From positions 124,001-188,000 of the forward strand of contig NZ_WQMS01000006.1 in the NCBI RefSeq assembly GCF_009753715.1: 64,000 nucleotides of DNA. The letters run 5' to 3'. Below the pieces are notes generated by a model, which worked only from the letters and a program-made list of their open reading frames with translations, had not been told where the DNA came from and did no database searches. The stretch is from Sphingomonas horti. Lineage in GTDB: Bacteria > Pseudomonadota > Alphaproteobacteria > Sphingomonadales > Sphingomonadaceae. This document shows, piece after piece, positions 1-9,988 of the stretch (the stretch's first letter is position 1; every line of letters starts with the position of its first letter). A program made the position numbers and the translations under genes.

Positions 1-1
1 C

Positions 2-409
2 GCGTCCCACTCGCTCCGACGTCCCGAAGTATACGAAGCGCGAAAAGCACGGCGGGAAATGAGCCTGCCCGAAGTGCTCCTCTGGCAGCGCCTGAAGGGC
101 TCGCCGCAAGGCATCGCCTTCCGCAAGCAACACCCGATCGGCCCTTACCGCGCCGACTTCTACTGCGCCGCCACCAAGCTGATCATCGAGGTGGACGGCA
201 TCGGTCACGACCTGGGCGATCGGCCAGAACATGATGTATACCGAACCGAGAAGCTGGAGAGGCAAGGGTTTAGCGTAGTTCGCGTACTCGCCAGTGACGT
301 TCTGCATGACCCTGATGCAGTGGCTGATAGCTTGGTCGTGCTCGCGTCCAGCCCCCCTCCACCACCGCTTCGCGGTGGTCCCCCTCCCCGTGAACGGGGA
401 GGATCGTAG
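2..409 (+). CDS. DUF559 family endonuclease-like protein, 5' end outside window
   Basis: The frame is open from the first bases of the window. The first ATG is at 59, but residues before it (ending AREMSLPEVLLW) fit the family N-terminus, so the true start probably lies upstream. DUF559 proteins resemble very-short-patch-repair (Vsr-type) nucleases; the core is visible as RADFYC, LIIEVDGIGH and a later RVLASDVLHD segment. Substrate and role are unknown. The last ~19 residues are a Pro/Gly/Arg tail encoded entirely by a palindromic repeat (351-404) and look acquired. The TAG stop overlaps the GTG start of glyS by one base, so the two are translationally close. The usual neighbour of glyS is glyQ, which is not in the window. 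Confidence 0.75.
   Translation, partial: ASHSLRRPEVYEARKARREMSLPEVLLWQRLKGSPQGIAFRKQHPIGPYRADFYCAATKLIIEVDGIGHDLGDRPEHDVYRTEKLERQGFSVVRVLASDVLHDPDAVADSLVVLASSPPPPPLRGGPPPRERGGS
351..404 (+). repeat. Family A palindromic repeat, copy A1 (right half only)
   Basis: Right half of the family A element: a CCCCTCCACC-type arm, a small hairpin (ACCGC-TTCG-CGGT), GGTCCCCCTCCCC, and the terminal hairpin CCCCGT-GAAC-GGGGAGGA. It is read as the proline-rich C-terminus of the DUF559 protein and ends just before the glyS start. Confidence 0.85.
396..402 (+). promoter_or_regulatory. Shine-Dalgarno of glyS supplied by a repeat
   Basis: GGGGAGG lies six bases before the GTG start of glyS and is the terminal arm of repeat copy A1. 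This site and the family-typical N-terminus (PDFLLELLSEEIPARM) fix the start at the GTG. Confidence 0.7.
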
Positions 410-3051
410 TGCCTGATTTTCTCCTGGAGCTCCTCAGCGAAGAAATCCCCGCCCGCATGCAGCCACGGGCGCGGAACGACCTAGCCCGCCTGTTCGAGGC
501 CGAGATCGCCAAAGCCGGCCTGAAGGCCGAACGCATCGAGACCTTCTCGACGCCCCGCCGCCTCGCGCTGATCGCCCGCGGCCTGCCCGACCAGACCGAT
601 GCCGTCCGCGACGAGCTGAAAGGCCCGCGCACGTCTGCTCCCCCCCAGGCGCTCGAAGGCTTTCTGCGCAAGACCGGCCTGACCCAGGACCAGCTCACCG
701 AACGTGATGGCGTGTATTACGCGGTCATCGACAAGCCCGGCCGCGCCACCGCCTCGGTGCTGGCCGAGGCCATCCCGGCGATCGTCCGCGCCTTCCCCTG
801 GCCCAAGTCGATGCGCTGGGGCGCCGCCTCGCAATCGACCGAGAGTCTCCGCTGGGTCCGCCCGCTGCACGGTATCGTCGCGCTCTTGGGCGGCGAGATC
901 GTGCCTTTCGAGATCGACGGCATCGCGTCCGGAGCCGAAACCGTCGGCCACCGCTTCCACCACCCCGGCCGCATCACCATCGGCAGTGCCGACGATTACG
1001 CGGCGAAGCTGCGCGCCTGCCACGTCCTCGTCGACCATGAGGAACGCGAGGCCATCATCGCCACCGGCGCGACGACAGTGGCCGCCCAGGCCGGCCTCAC
1101 CCTCGTCCGCGACGAAGCGCTGCTGCGCGAAAATGCCGGCCTGACCGAATGGCCGGTGCCGCTGCTCGGCAGCTTCGACCCCGCCTTCCTGGAGGTCCCA
1201 CCCGAGGTGATCCAGCTCACCATGGCGACCAACCAGAAATATTTCGCCCTCCTCCAATCCTCCCCTGCATTTGCAGGGGAGGGGGACCGCTCGCCGCAGG
1301 CGAGTGGTGGAGGGGCGGACCCCGGCCTTGAGCCGGGGGACGAGCTCAGTCCTCCGCTTCGCTCCGGCCCCTCCACCGCGTTCGGCGGTCCCCCTCCCCA
1401 AGCAGAGCTTGGGGAGGACTTGAACCTCGCCCCCGCCTTCATCTGCACCGCGAACGTCGAGCCGCGCGACGGCGGGGCGACAATCGTCGCAGGCAACCAG
1501 AAAGTTCTCGCCGCCCGCCTGTCCGACGCGAAATTCTTCTGGGAACAGGACCTGAAGGTCCCGCTGGAGGAGCAGGCGAAAAAGCTCGACCAGATCGTCT
1601 TCCACGAAAAGCTCGGGACGATGGCCGACAAGGTCGCGCGCGTCGCCAAGCTCGCGCGCTGGCTGTGCGAGGAAGGCATAATCAAATCCTCCCCTGCGAA
1701 TGCAGGGGAGGGGGACCATGCGAAGCATGGTGGAGGGGCCCGGAGCGAAGCGGAGGGTGTTTCCGCCCGCTCCGCGGCCGGCCCCTCCACCGCCGGGCTG
1801 GCGCCCGGCGGTCCCCCTCCCCTCGACAAGCGAGGGGAGGACTTGGCGCAGTTGGCCTATGATGCCGCCCGCCTCTGCAAGGCCGACCTCGTCACCGGCA
1901 TGGTCGGCGAGTTTCCCGAGCTGCAGGGCGTGATGGGCGGCTACTACGCGCGCGCCCAGGGCCATCCCGACGCCGTCGCCGACGCGATCCGCGACCACTA
2001 CAAGCCCGTCGGCCAGGGCGACGACGTGCCCACCGCCCCGGTGACGGTCGCTGTCAGCCTGGCGGACAAGCTGGATACTCTAGCAGCGTATTTCTTCTTA
2101 GAAGAGACCCCCACCGGCTCGCGAGATCCGTATGCTCTTCGTAGAGCTGCCCTCTCCCTGATCCGTCTGATCACCGATAACTGGGCTCGCCTTGAGCTCC
2201 TGCCTGTCATCGAACGGCAACTCGATCTAGTGCAATCCTCCTTCGAGGAGGCGGAGCGCAGGCGGACAGCTAGATTGAAGGAACAGGCAGGAGTCGATCC
2301 GGACACCATCGTCATAACCCTAGGTCGTACGACAAGGCCGCACCCTAAGTCAGGCGTGCCATACGACAGCTCTGCATGGCTTCTCCTCGACTTCTTCGCC
2401 GACCGCCTCAAAGTCCAGCAGCGCGAAGCCGGCGTCCGCCATGACCTGATCGACGCGGTGTTCGCATTGGGTGGGGAGGACGATCTTGTCCGCCTGCTCG
2501 CCCGTGTCCGCGCGCTTCAGGCGTTCGTCGAGACGGCCGAGGGCGCCGACCTGCTCGCCGGCTATAAGCGCGCGGCGAATATTTTGAAGAAGGAAGGGTG
2601 GACCGCCACCACCAGTGCTCCTGCGAAAGCAGGAGCCCAGCAGGGCGCGGTACAGGGTGACCTTGGGCTCCTGCTTTCGCAGGAGCACGCGGGAGATATC
2701 CAAGGCATCCCCCAGACCGGCGAGGAAGACCCGTTCGTGATGGCCGAGGATCTGCGCGATGCGATCATGGGCCATGAGAAAACGCTGTCCTACACGCCCG
2801 CACCTGAGGAACAGTCGCTGATCGCGGCGCTCGATTCGGCCGAGCCGCGCGCGCGGGCGGCTGTGGAGGCGGAGGATTTCGAGGCGGCGATGGCGGCATT
2901 GGCGACCCTGCGCGGACCGGTGGATGCGTTCTTTGAGCACGTGACGGTCAACGACCCGGACCCGGCCAAACGGGCTGCGCGGCTGAACCTGCTCGCACGC
3001 ATGCGCGATGCCGTCCACCAGGTCGCCGATTTCTCGCGGATAGAAGGGTGA
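409..3051 (+). CDS. glyS: Glycine--tRNA ligase beta subunit carrying three in-frame repeat insertions
   Basis: Beta subunit of the alpha2-beta2 glycyl-tRNA synthetase, needed with GlyQ to charge tRNA-Gly. Family landmarks: N-terminal PDFLLELLSEEIPARM; LTMATNQKYFAL (~270-281); VLAARLSDAKFFWEQDL (~366-382); LVTGMVGEFPELQGVMGGYY (~495-514); DPYALRRAAL (~571-580); a C-terminal domain ending in a conserved-looking LNLLARMRDAV. At 880 aa it is much longer than usual. Three low-complexity stretches absent from the family account for ~140 residues: ~284-337 and ~427-478 (family A repeats) and ~736-760 plus flanks (family C). Residues ~557-660 also use codons rare in the neighbours (CTA, TTA, AGA, AGG, ATA). 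The frame is intact, so I infer a functional protein. Confidence 0.95.
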   Translation: MPDFLLELLSEEIPARMQPRARNDLARLFEAEIAKAGLKAERIETFSTPRRLALIARGLPDQTDAVRDELKGPRTSAPPQALEGFLRKTGLTQDQLTERDGVYYAVIDKPGRATASVLAEAIPAIVRAFPWPKSMRWGAASQSTESLRWVRPLHGIVALLGGEIVPFEIDGIASGAETVGHRFHHPGRITIGSADDYAAKLRACHVLVDHEEREAIIATGATTVAAQAGLTLVRDEALLRENAGLTEWPVPLLGSFDPAFLEVPPEVIQLTMATNQKYFALLQSSPAFAGEGDRSPQASGGGADPGLEPGDELSPPLRSGPSTAFGGPPPQAELGEDLNLAPAFICTANVEPRDGGATIVAGNQKVLAARLSDAKFFWEQDLKVPLEEQAKKLDQIVFHEKLGTMADKVARVAKLARWLCEEGIIKSSPANAGEGDHAKHGGGARSEAEGVSARSAAGPSTAGLAPGGPPPLDKRGEDLAQLAYDAARLCKADLVTGMVGEFPELQGVMGGYYARAQGHPDAVADAIRDHYKPVGQGDDVPTAPVTVAVSLADKLDTLAAYFFLEETPTGSRDPYALRRAALSLIRLITDNWARLELLPVIERQLDLVQSSFEEAERRRTARLKEQAGVDPDTIVITLGRTTRPHPKSGVPYDSSAWLLLDFFADRLKVQQREAGVRHDLIDAVFALGGEDDLVRLLARVRALQAFVETAEGADLLAGYKRAANILKKEGWTATTSAPAKAGAQQGAVQGDLGLLLSQEHAGDIQGIPQTGEEDPFVMAEDLRDAIMGHEKTLSYTPAPEEQSLIAALDSAEPRARAAVEAEDFEAAMAALATLRGPVDAFFEHVTVNDPDPAKRAARLNLLARMRDAVHQVADFSRIEG
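1258..1418 (+). repeat. Family A palindromic repeat, copy A2, inside glyS
   Basis: Complete element. In order: TCCTCCCC hairpin closing on GGGGAGG, GGGGACC, a short hairpin (CTCGCCGCAGGCGAG), GGTGGAGGGGC, a variable centre, GGCCCCTCCACC, a second short hairpin, GGTCCCCCTCCCC, and a terminal hairpin ending GGGGAGGA. It is translated without a stop (starting SSPAFAGEGD) and sits between YFALLQ and the APAFICTANVE segment, which are normally almost adjacent in GlyS. Confidence 0.9.
1687..1841 (+). repeat. Family A palindromic repeat, copy A3, inside glyS
   Basis: Second complete family A element in glyS, with the same nested-arm order as A2 and read in the same frame (starting SSPANAGEGD, ending LDKRGED). 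It interrupts the segment between LARWLCEEGI and AARLCKADLVTGMVGEF. Confidence 0.9.
2615..2688 (+). repeat. Family C palindromic repeat, copy C1, inside glyS
   Basis: Two perfect hairpins, GCTCCTGC-GAAA-GCAGGAGC (2617-2636) and GCTCCTGC-TTTC-GCAGGAGC (2667-2686). They are reverse complements of each other around a short spacer. Translated in frame between ANILKKEGW and EEDPFVMAE of GlyS. Confidence 0.9.
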
Positions 3052-3116
3052 CTGCCCTCGCGCGCGTATGAGTGCGACCTTTCGTGAACATTCGGGCCGC
3101 TGAACAGGGAATGGGA

Positions 3117-5777
<2,661 letters not shown>

Positions 5778-6038
5778 TCAGGGCCGGCGAAGGTCCAGAT
5801 TGTCGATCGCGGAAGCCGGGCGGTCGCGCGGCGGTAGGTCGGCGCGGTAGCGGGCGTTCTCGCGCTCCAGCTCGCCGATCCGGGCCTCGGCGTCCCGGCG
5901 ATAGGTCGCGTGGGCTTCTCGCTCGGCGGCCAGCTCGCGCTTCCATCGCCCGCCGCCGGAGCGGGACATCAGCCCCAGCACCCAGCCGAGCACCAAGGTC
6001 AGGCCCAGGATCAGCCAGAATTCGGGCGTGAAGCTCAC
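5778..6038 (-). CDS. Small single-pass membrane protein with C-terminal coiled coil
   Basis: 86 aa, GTG start behind a GGGAGAG ribosome site. Residues ~5-25 form one hydrophobic segment (FWLILGLTLVLGWVLGLM). The rest is charged and helical (RELAAEREAHATYRRDAEARIGELERENARY broken into heptad-like units), which suggests a membrane-anchored coiled coil. No family is recognised. It ends at the base after the ppdK stop (convergent) and lies just downstream of tadC in the same orientation, so it could be read with the pilus operon. Nothing in its sequence ties it to pilus function. Confidence 0.6.
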   Translation of the reverse strand: MSFTPEFWLILGLTLVLGWVLGLMSRSGGGRWKRELAAEREAHATYRRDAEARIGELERENARYRADLPPRDRPASAIDNLDLRRP

Positions 6039-6093
6039 GGCGTCTCTCCCTTACGTTGCGAGGGAGAAACGACCGAAGTCCTGCTGCCGTTCC

Positions 6094-7077
6094 TTACTTG
6101 AAGTTGTCGGCGATCGAGCAGGCCGCGGGGCCCAGGATGACGATGAACAGCACCGGCAGGATGAAGCAGATCAGCGGCACCGTCATGATCGCCGGCAGCC
6201 GCGCCGCCTTCTCTTCGGCGCGCATCATCCGCTCGTTGCGGAACTCGGCCGACAGCACCCGCAAGGCCGAGGCGAGCGGCGTGCCGTATTTCTCGGTCTG
6301 GATCATGGTCGTGACCACGCCCCGCACCGCGTCCAGGTCGACTCGGGTGGCGAGGTTCTCGAACGCCTGGCGACGCTCGGTCAGGAAGCCCAGCTCGATC
6401 GACGTCAGCATGAACTCGTCGCCAAGCTCGGGATAACCCTTGCCCAGCTCCTTCGCGACGCGACCGAAGGCGGCGTCGACGGTCAATCCGGCCTCGGCGC
6501 AGATCACCAGCAGGTCGAGCGCGTCGGGCAGGCCCTTGCGGATCGCGTGGCTGCGCTTCGTGATCTTGTTCTTGAGGTAGATGTCAGGCGCCTTGTAGCT
6601 GCCGATCAGCGCGGCCGCGGTCACGCCGAAGCGCTTGAACGGGCTCCAGTCGGGCCAGAAGTCGATGCCGTAGATCAGCAGGACCGCGCCCAGGCCGAAC
6701 ACGATCGGCAGCATCATGCGGCCGAAGATCACCGCCACCGCGGCGTCCTTGGAGCGGATGCCGGCCTGCATCAGCTTGATCTGCGCGGCCTTCAGCTGCT
6801 CGTCCTGAAGCACCTTCAGCGAGCCCAGGAACGAGCGCATCCGGTCCGTCGTCTCGTTGCGCGCGTTGAGCTTGGCGCGGCGCTTGGTCGAGGCGGTGAT
6901 GCCCGCCTTCAGCTGCTCGCGCCGGTCGTTCAGCGCCTTGACGCGGCGCGCCATCGGGTCGCGCACGGTCATGATCGCATACAGCGCGACCAGCACCATG
7001 AAGGTCGCGACCGCCGAGAGCAGGGTCGCCACCCAGAGGACGTCAACGCCGAGAAGAGTGGGTCCGGTCGATTCCAT
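6094..7077 (-). CDS. tadC: Tad pilus inner-membrane platform protein TadC
   Basis: 327 aa type II secretion F-domain protein of the Flp/Tad pilus machine; with TadB it forms the inner-membrane platform on which the assembly ATPase acts. Hydrophobic segments occur near the N-terminus (VLWVATLLSAVATFMVLVAL), mid-protein (MMLPIVFGLGAVLLIYGI) and C-terminus (IMTVPLICFILPVLFIVIL). The F-domain signature is around KGLPDALDLLVICAEAGLTV, with the conserved LPxALDxLV and glutamate-containing loop. It starts three bases after the tadB stop, so coupled translation is likely. It is the last recognisable pilus gene; no tadD-type TPR gene follows. Confidence 0.92.
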   Translation of the reverse strand: MESTGPTLLGVDVLWVATLLSAVATFMVLVALYAIMTVRDPMARRVKALNDRREQLKAGITASTKRRAKLNARNETTDRMRSFLGSLKVLQDEQLKAAQIKLMQAGIRSKDAAVAVIFGRMMLPIVFGLGAVLLIYGIDFWPDWSPFKRFGVTAAALIGSYKAPDIYLKNKITKRSHAIRKGLPDALDLLVICAEAGLTVDAAFGRVAKELGKGYPELGDEFMLTSIELGFLTERRQAFENLATRVDLDAVRGVVTTMIQTEKYGTPLASALRVLSAEFRNERMMRAEEKAARLPAIMTVPLICFILPVLFIVILGPAACSIADNFK

Positions 7078-7080
7078 GGC

Positions 7081-8049
7081 TCAAATCTCGAAATTGACCA
7101 TCTTGGCCATGATGAACGCGCCGATGCTCATCCAGATGAGCCCGCCCAGGCCGGCGATCATCAGGCGTTCGTCCTGGAAGAAATTGGCCATGTACTTGTT
7201 GTTGATGAACCAGATCAGCCCGAACACGATGAACGGCAGCGAGCCGACGATATAGGCGGACGCCTTGGACTCCGACGACATCGCCTTGATCTTCAGCTTC
7301 ATCTGCGCGCGCTTCCTGAGCACATCGGCGAGGTTGCCGAGCGTCTCGGCCAGGTTGCCCCCGGTCTCCTTCTGGATCGCGAGCGTGATGCAGAAGAACT
7401 GGAATTCGGGAATGCCGAGGCGGTCGGCTGTTTCCTGGAGCGCGACCTCCATTGTCCGCCCGATCTTCATCTTGTCGGTGATGATCCGGAATTCCTCGCC
7501 GACCGGGCCCGGAATCTCTGACGCGACCACGCCCAGCGTCTCGGAGATCGGCAGGCCCGCGCGCAGGCCGCGCACCAGCAGGTCGATCGCATCTGGAAAG
7601 CGGACGTTGAAGTTCTGGATGCGCTTCTTGATCTTCATGCCGACGATCATGTGCGGCAGGCCGAGCCCGACCATAAGGCCGCCGAACACGCCCAGCAGCG
7701 CCGGCGCGCCTTTGCTCAGCAGCAGCGTGCCGACCGCGAAGGCGACGCCGAGGTTCACCAGCACATATTGGCCGACCGACCAGTCCTTGCCGGTCATCGC
7801 CAGCCGCTTCTTCAGCAGCGCCGGATTGGGCAGCAGCCGGCCGGCCATGCTGTCCATCCTGGTGTCCTGCGCCGTCGTGATGCGGCGAAGCTTGTCTTCG
7901 GCGCTGAGCGCCTTCGGGCCGCCATGGCGCTCGCGCAGTCCTTCCAGCCGCCGCTTCTGCGCCTTCGCGCCGGACGGGCCGGAAAAGGCGAGCAGCAGCA
8001 TCGCCAGGGTCAGCACCCCGCCGAGCAGCGGAAAGAAGAGCTGCGCCAT
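7081..8049 (-). CDS. tadB: Tad pilus inner-membrane platform protein TadB
   Basis: 322 aa type II secretion F-domain paralogue of TadC. It has an N-terminal hydrophobic segment (FFPLLGGVLTLAMLLLAF), two central ones (VLVNLGVAFAVGTLLL and ALLGVFGGLMVGLGLP) and C-terminal membrane segments. The signature FPDAIDLLVRGLRAGLPISE marks the F domain, followed by the ETGGNLAETLGNLADVLR motif typical of these platforms. It starts 15 bases after cpaE. In most Tad loci tadA (cpaF) lies between cpaE and tadB; there is no room for it here. Confidence 0.92.
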   Translation of the reverse strand: MAQLFFPLLGGVLTLAMLLLAFSGPSGAKAQKRRLEGLRERHGGPKALSAEDKLRRITTAQDTRMDSMAGRLLPNPALLKKRLAMTGKDWSVGQYVLVNLGVAFAVGTLLLSKGAPALLGVFGGLMVGLGLPHMIVGMKIKKRIQNFNVRFPDAIDLLVRGLRAGLPISETLGVVASEIPGPVGEEFRIITDKMKIGRTMEVALQETADRLGIPEFQFFCITLAIQKETGGNLAETLGNLADVLRKRAQMKLKIKAMSSESKASAYIVGSLPFIVFGLIWFINNKYMANFFQDERLMIAGLGGLIWMSIGAFIMAKMVNFEI

Positions 8050-8064
8050 CGCTACCGCCGCTCC

Positions 8065-9339
8065 TTAGGCCTTCGCCGGCTTGCCGAGCTTCAGCTTGAA
8101 CTCGCCGAGCTTGCCGAGCAGCGACTTGCCGGCTTCGCCGGCCGTCTTTTCGGCGTCGTCGGCGGAGGCCGAGATCAGCCGGCCGGCAAGGCCGTGCAGC
8201 GCCTGGCCGAGCTTCGCGCCCTTGCCGACCTCGGCAAGCGGCTTGCCGAGCTTGGCCGCCTGCGCCGCCAGCTTCTGGTCATAGGGGATCACGAAGTCGA
8301 GCTTGCGCTCGATCGACGCCTCGAAATCCTTCCGGCTGAGTTCGGGCACGCCTGAGGCGGCGACCTTGTTCGCGACCAGGATCACGCTCGCCTGCGGCGC
8401 ATGGCTCTTGAACCAGGCCAGGAAGCGGATGCAGTCGCGCGCCGCCGCCAGGGTGATCTCGGTGACCAGCACCACGGAGTTCAGGTCCTGGACCAGCATC
8501 GGGTGCTGCACCAGCATGTGGCGCGGCAGGTCGATCACGGTGCATTCGAAGCCGGCGCGGATCTCCTCCTGAAGCTGGTAGAAGGCGGAGCCGTCGGTCA
8601 GCAGCGGCTGGTTGATCGGCGCTTCGGCCGACAGCACGGCCAGCTTCTCATTCACCCGCACCAGCGCGCGTTCGAGGAACAGCCCGTCGATGCGGCTTGG
8701 ATTCTCGATTGCGTCGGTCAGACCGCGGCCGGGCTCGAGATCGAGCGCCAGCGCATCGGTGCCGAAATGCACGTCGAGATCGAGAAGCGCCGCCGAGCGT
8801 TTGTCCTTCTCGCCGAACAACCAGGCGAGCGAAGCGGCGACGGTCGACGCGCCCGCGCCGCCGCGCGACCCCATCACCGCCATCATCAGGTGCGGCCGAT
8901 CCTGCTGCGGCTCGAAGCTCTTGGGCGCGTTGAAGACCGCCTGCGCACCGGCGAAAGCGTCGCGCAGCTGGTCCGGATGCAGCGGCTTCAGCAGATAGTC
9001 CTGGATGCCGCTGGCGATCAGGTCGCGGTACAGCCGGACATCGTTGGTGACACCGGTTGCGATCACGACCGTGCCCGGTTCGCAGACCTCGGCAAGCGCA
9101 TTGATGTCGTTCAGCGGGTCGGATGCGTCGGACAGATCGACCAGCAGCACGTTCGGGCTGGCGGCGACCGCCAGGTTCTGGATCGCCGCGCGCAGGCCGC
9201 CGCGCACGACCTTTTCCGGCGACCAGCCCATCTCGACGGCGATCGGGCGGATCGCGTCGGCGGCGCTGTCGTCGCTGACATAGGCGACGAACGGATCCCG
9301 CAGCGCTGCGGAACGGGTGGGGCTCCAGGGTGCGTTCAT
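8065..9339 (-). CDS. cpaE: Tad pilus ATPase-like localisation protein CpaE/TadZ
   Basis: 424 aa. The N-terminal ~130 residues look like a degenerate receiver domain (VLLVDLSDASDPL; a DYLLKPLHPDQL segment). The C-terminal part is a ParA/MinD-like domain with a deviant Walker A loop GSRGGAGASTVAASLAW: the usual lysine before the Thr/Ser is replaced by Ala, as seen in some CpaE/TadZ proteins. A Walker B-like strand, SAALLDLDVHFGTDALALDL, follows. The family places the pilus machine at the cell pole. The C-terminus ends in a Lys/Ala-rich tail. It sits two bases after cpaD in the operon. Confidence 0.9.
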   Translation of the reverse strand: MNAPWSPTRSAALRDPFVAYVSDDSAADAIRPIAVEMGWSPEKVVRGGLRAAIQNLAVAASPNVLLVDLSDASDPLNDINALAEVCEPGTVVIATGVTNDVRLYRDLIASGIQDYLLKPLHPDQLRDAFAGAQAVFNAPKSFEPQQDRPHLMMAVMGSRGGAGASTVAASLAWLFGEKDKRSAALLDLDVHFGTDALALDLEPGRGLTDAIENPSRIDGLFLERALVRVNEKLAVLSAEAPINQPLLTDGSAFYQLQEEIRAGFECTVIDLPRHMLVQHPMLVQDLNSVVLVTEITLAAARDCIRFLAWFKSHAPQASVILVANKVAASGVPELSRKDFEASIERKLDFVIPYDQKLAAQAAKLGKPLAEVGKGAKLGQALHGLAGRLISASADDAEKTAGEAGKSLLGKLGEFKLKLGKPAKA

Positions 9340-9341
9340 GA

Positions 9342-9965
9342 TCAGTTTCCGCCCTTCGTGCTCTCGTTCTTCAGGCCCTTGGTCCCGGTCGGCGCGGTGT
9401 CGCGATAGGCGCGGATCGCCTTGCTGGCGGTGGCCGTATCGCCCGCGGCGCCGGCCTCGCGGCCCTGGATCAGGTCCATCGGATCGGCGACCATCGCCGC
9501 CAGCGCCGCGTTGCTGGCGCAGCCGTAGTTCGACATCGTCGAGCCGACGAATTCGGGCGACGAGGAGCGGCTCCAGTCCGGGCAGCCCGGCACGCTTGCG
9601 CTCGCGCGGCTGACCACGACGCGAACGGTGCCCGCCGCGATCGCGCCCGGCGTGACCGGTGCATTGGCAAGGCTCGACATGCCGCGGCGGCCGAGCAGGG
9701 AGTCGACATCGCTGCGCACGCCGATCGCGCCGCTCGGATCGTCGACCGAAACGCGGTCGCCATAGGCAAGGTCGATCGAGCGGAACCAGCCTTCAAGCCG
9801 TTCGCGCTCGCCCTGCGCGAGCCGGTCGCCCGCCGAGGCCAGGTCGATCACGTAATCGGTCCGCTGCACGACCGGCTGGTGCACCGATTCGACGCCGCGG
9901 TTGACGGTCCCGCAGGCCGACAGCGCCAGCGCGAGGCCGATCAGGGGAAGGGATTTGCGAACCAT
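9342..9965 (-). CDS. cpaD: Tad pilus lipoprotein CpaD
   Basis: About 207 aa secretion-associated lipoprotein. The N-terminus MVRKSLPLIGLALALSACG is a lipoprotein signal with a lipobox ending in the first Cys, so the mature protein should be lipid-anchored, probably in the outer membrane near the CpaC secretin. The downstream pattern (HQPVVQRTDYVIDL, then a C-terminal NYGCASNAALAAMVADPMDLIQGR) matches CpaD. I chose ATG 9965 because an AAGGAG ribosome site lies six bases upstream; ATG 9971 is immediately adjacent to that site and unlikely. It lies between cpaC and cpaE, as in Caulobacter-type loci. Confidence 0.88.
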   Translation of the reverse strand: MVRKSLPLIGLALALSACGTVNRGVESVHQPVVQRTDYVIDLASAGDRLAQGERERLEGWFRSIDLAYGDRVSVDDPSGAIGVRSDVDSLLGRRGMSSLANAPVTPGAIAAGTVRVVVSRASASVPGCPDWSRSSSPEFVGSTMSNYGCASNAALAAMVADPMDLIQGREAGAAGDTATASKAIRAYRDTAPTGTKGLKNESTKGGN

Positions 9966-9988
9966 CGTCATCTCCTTGGCCGGGCGCA

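Noticed and set aside
481-1998. 505-codon minus-strand frame opposite glyS
   Set aside because: Shadow of glyS; the family A repeats lack stops in several frames on both strands, which lengthens it artificially.
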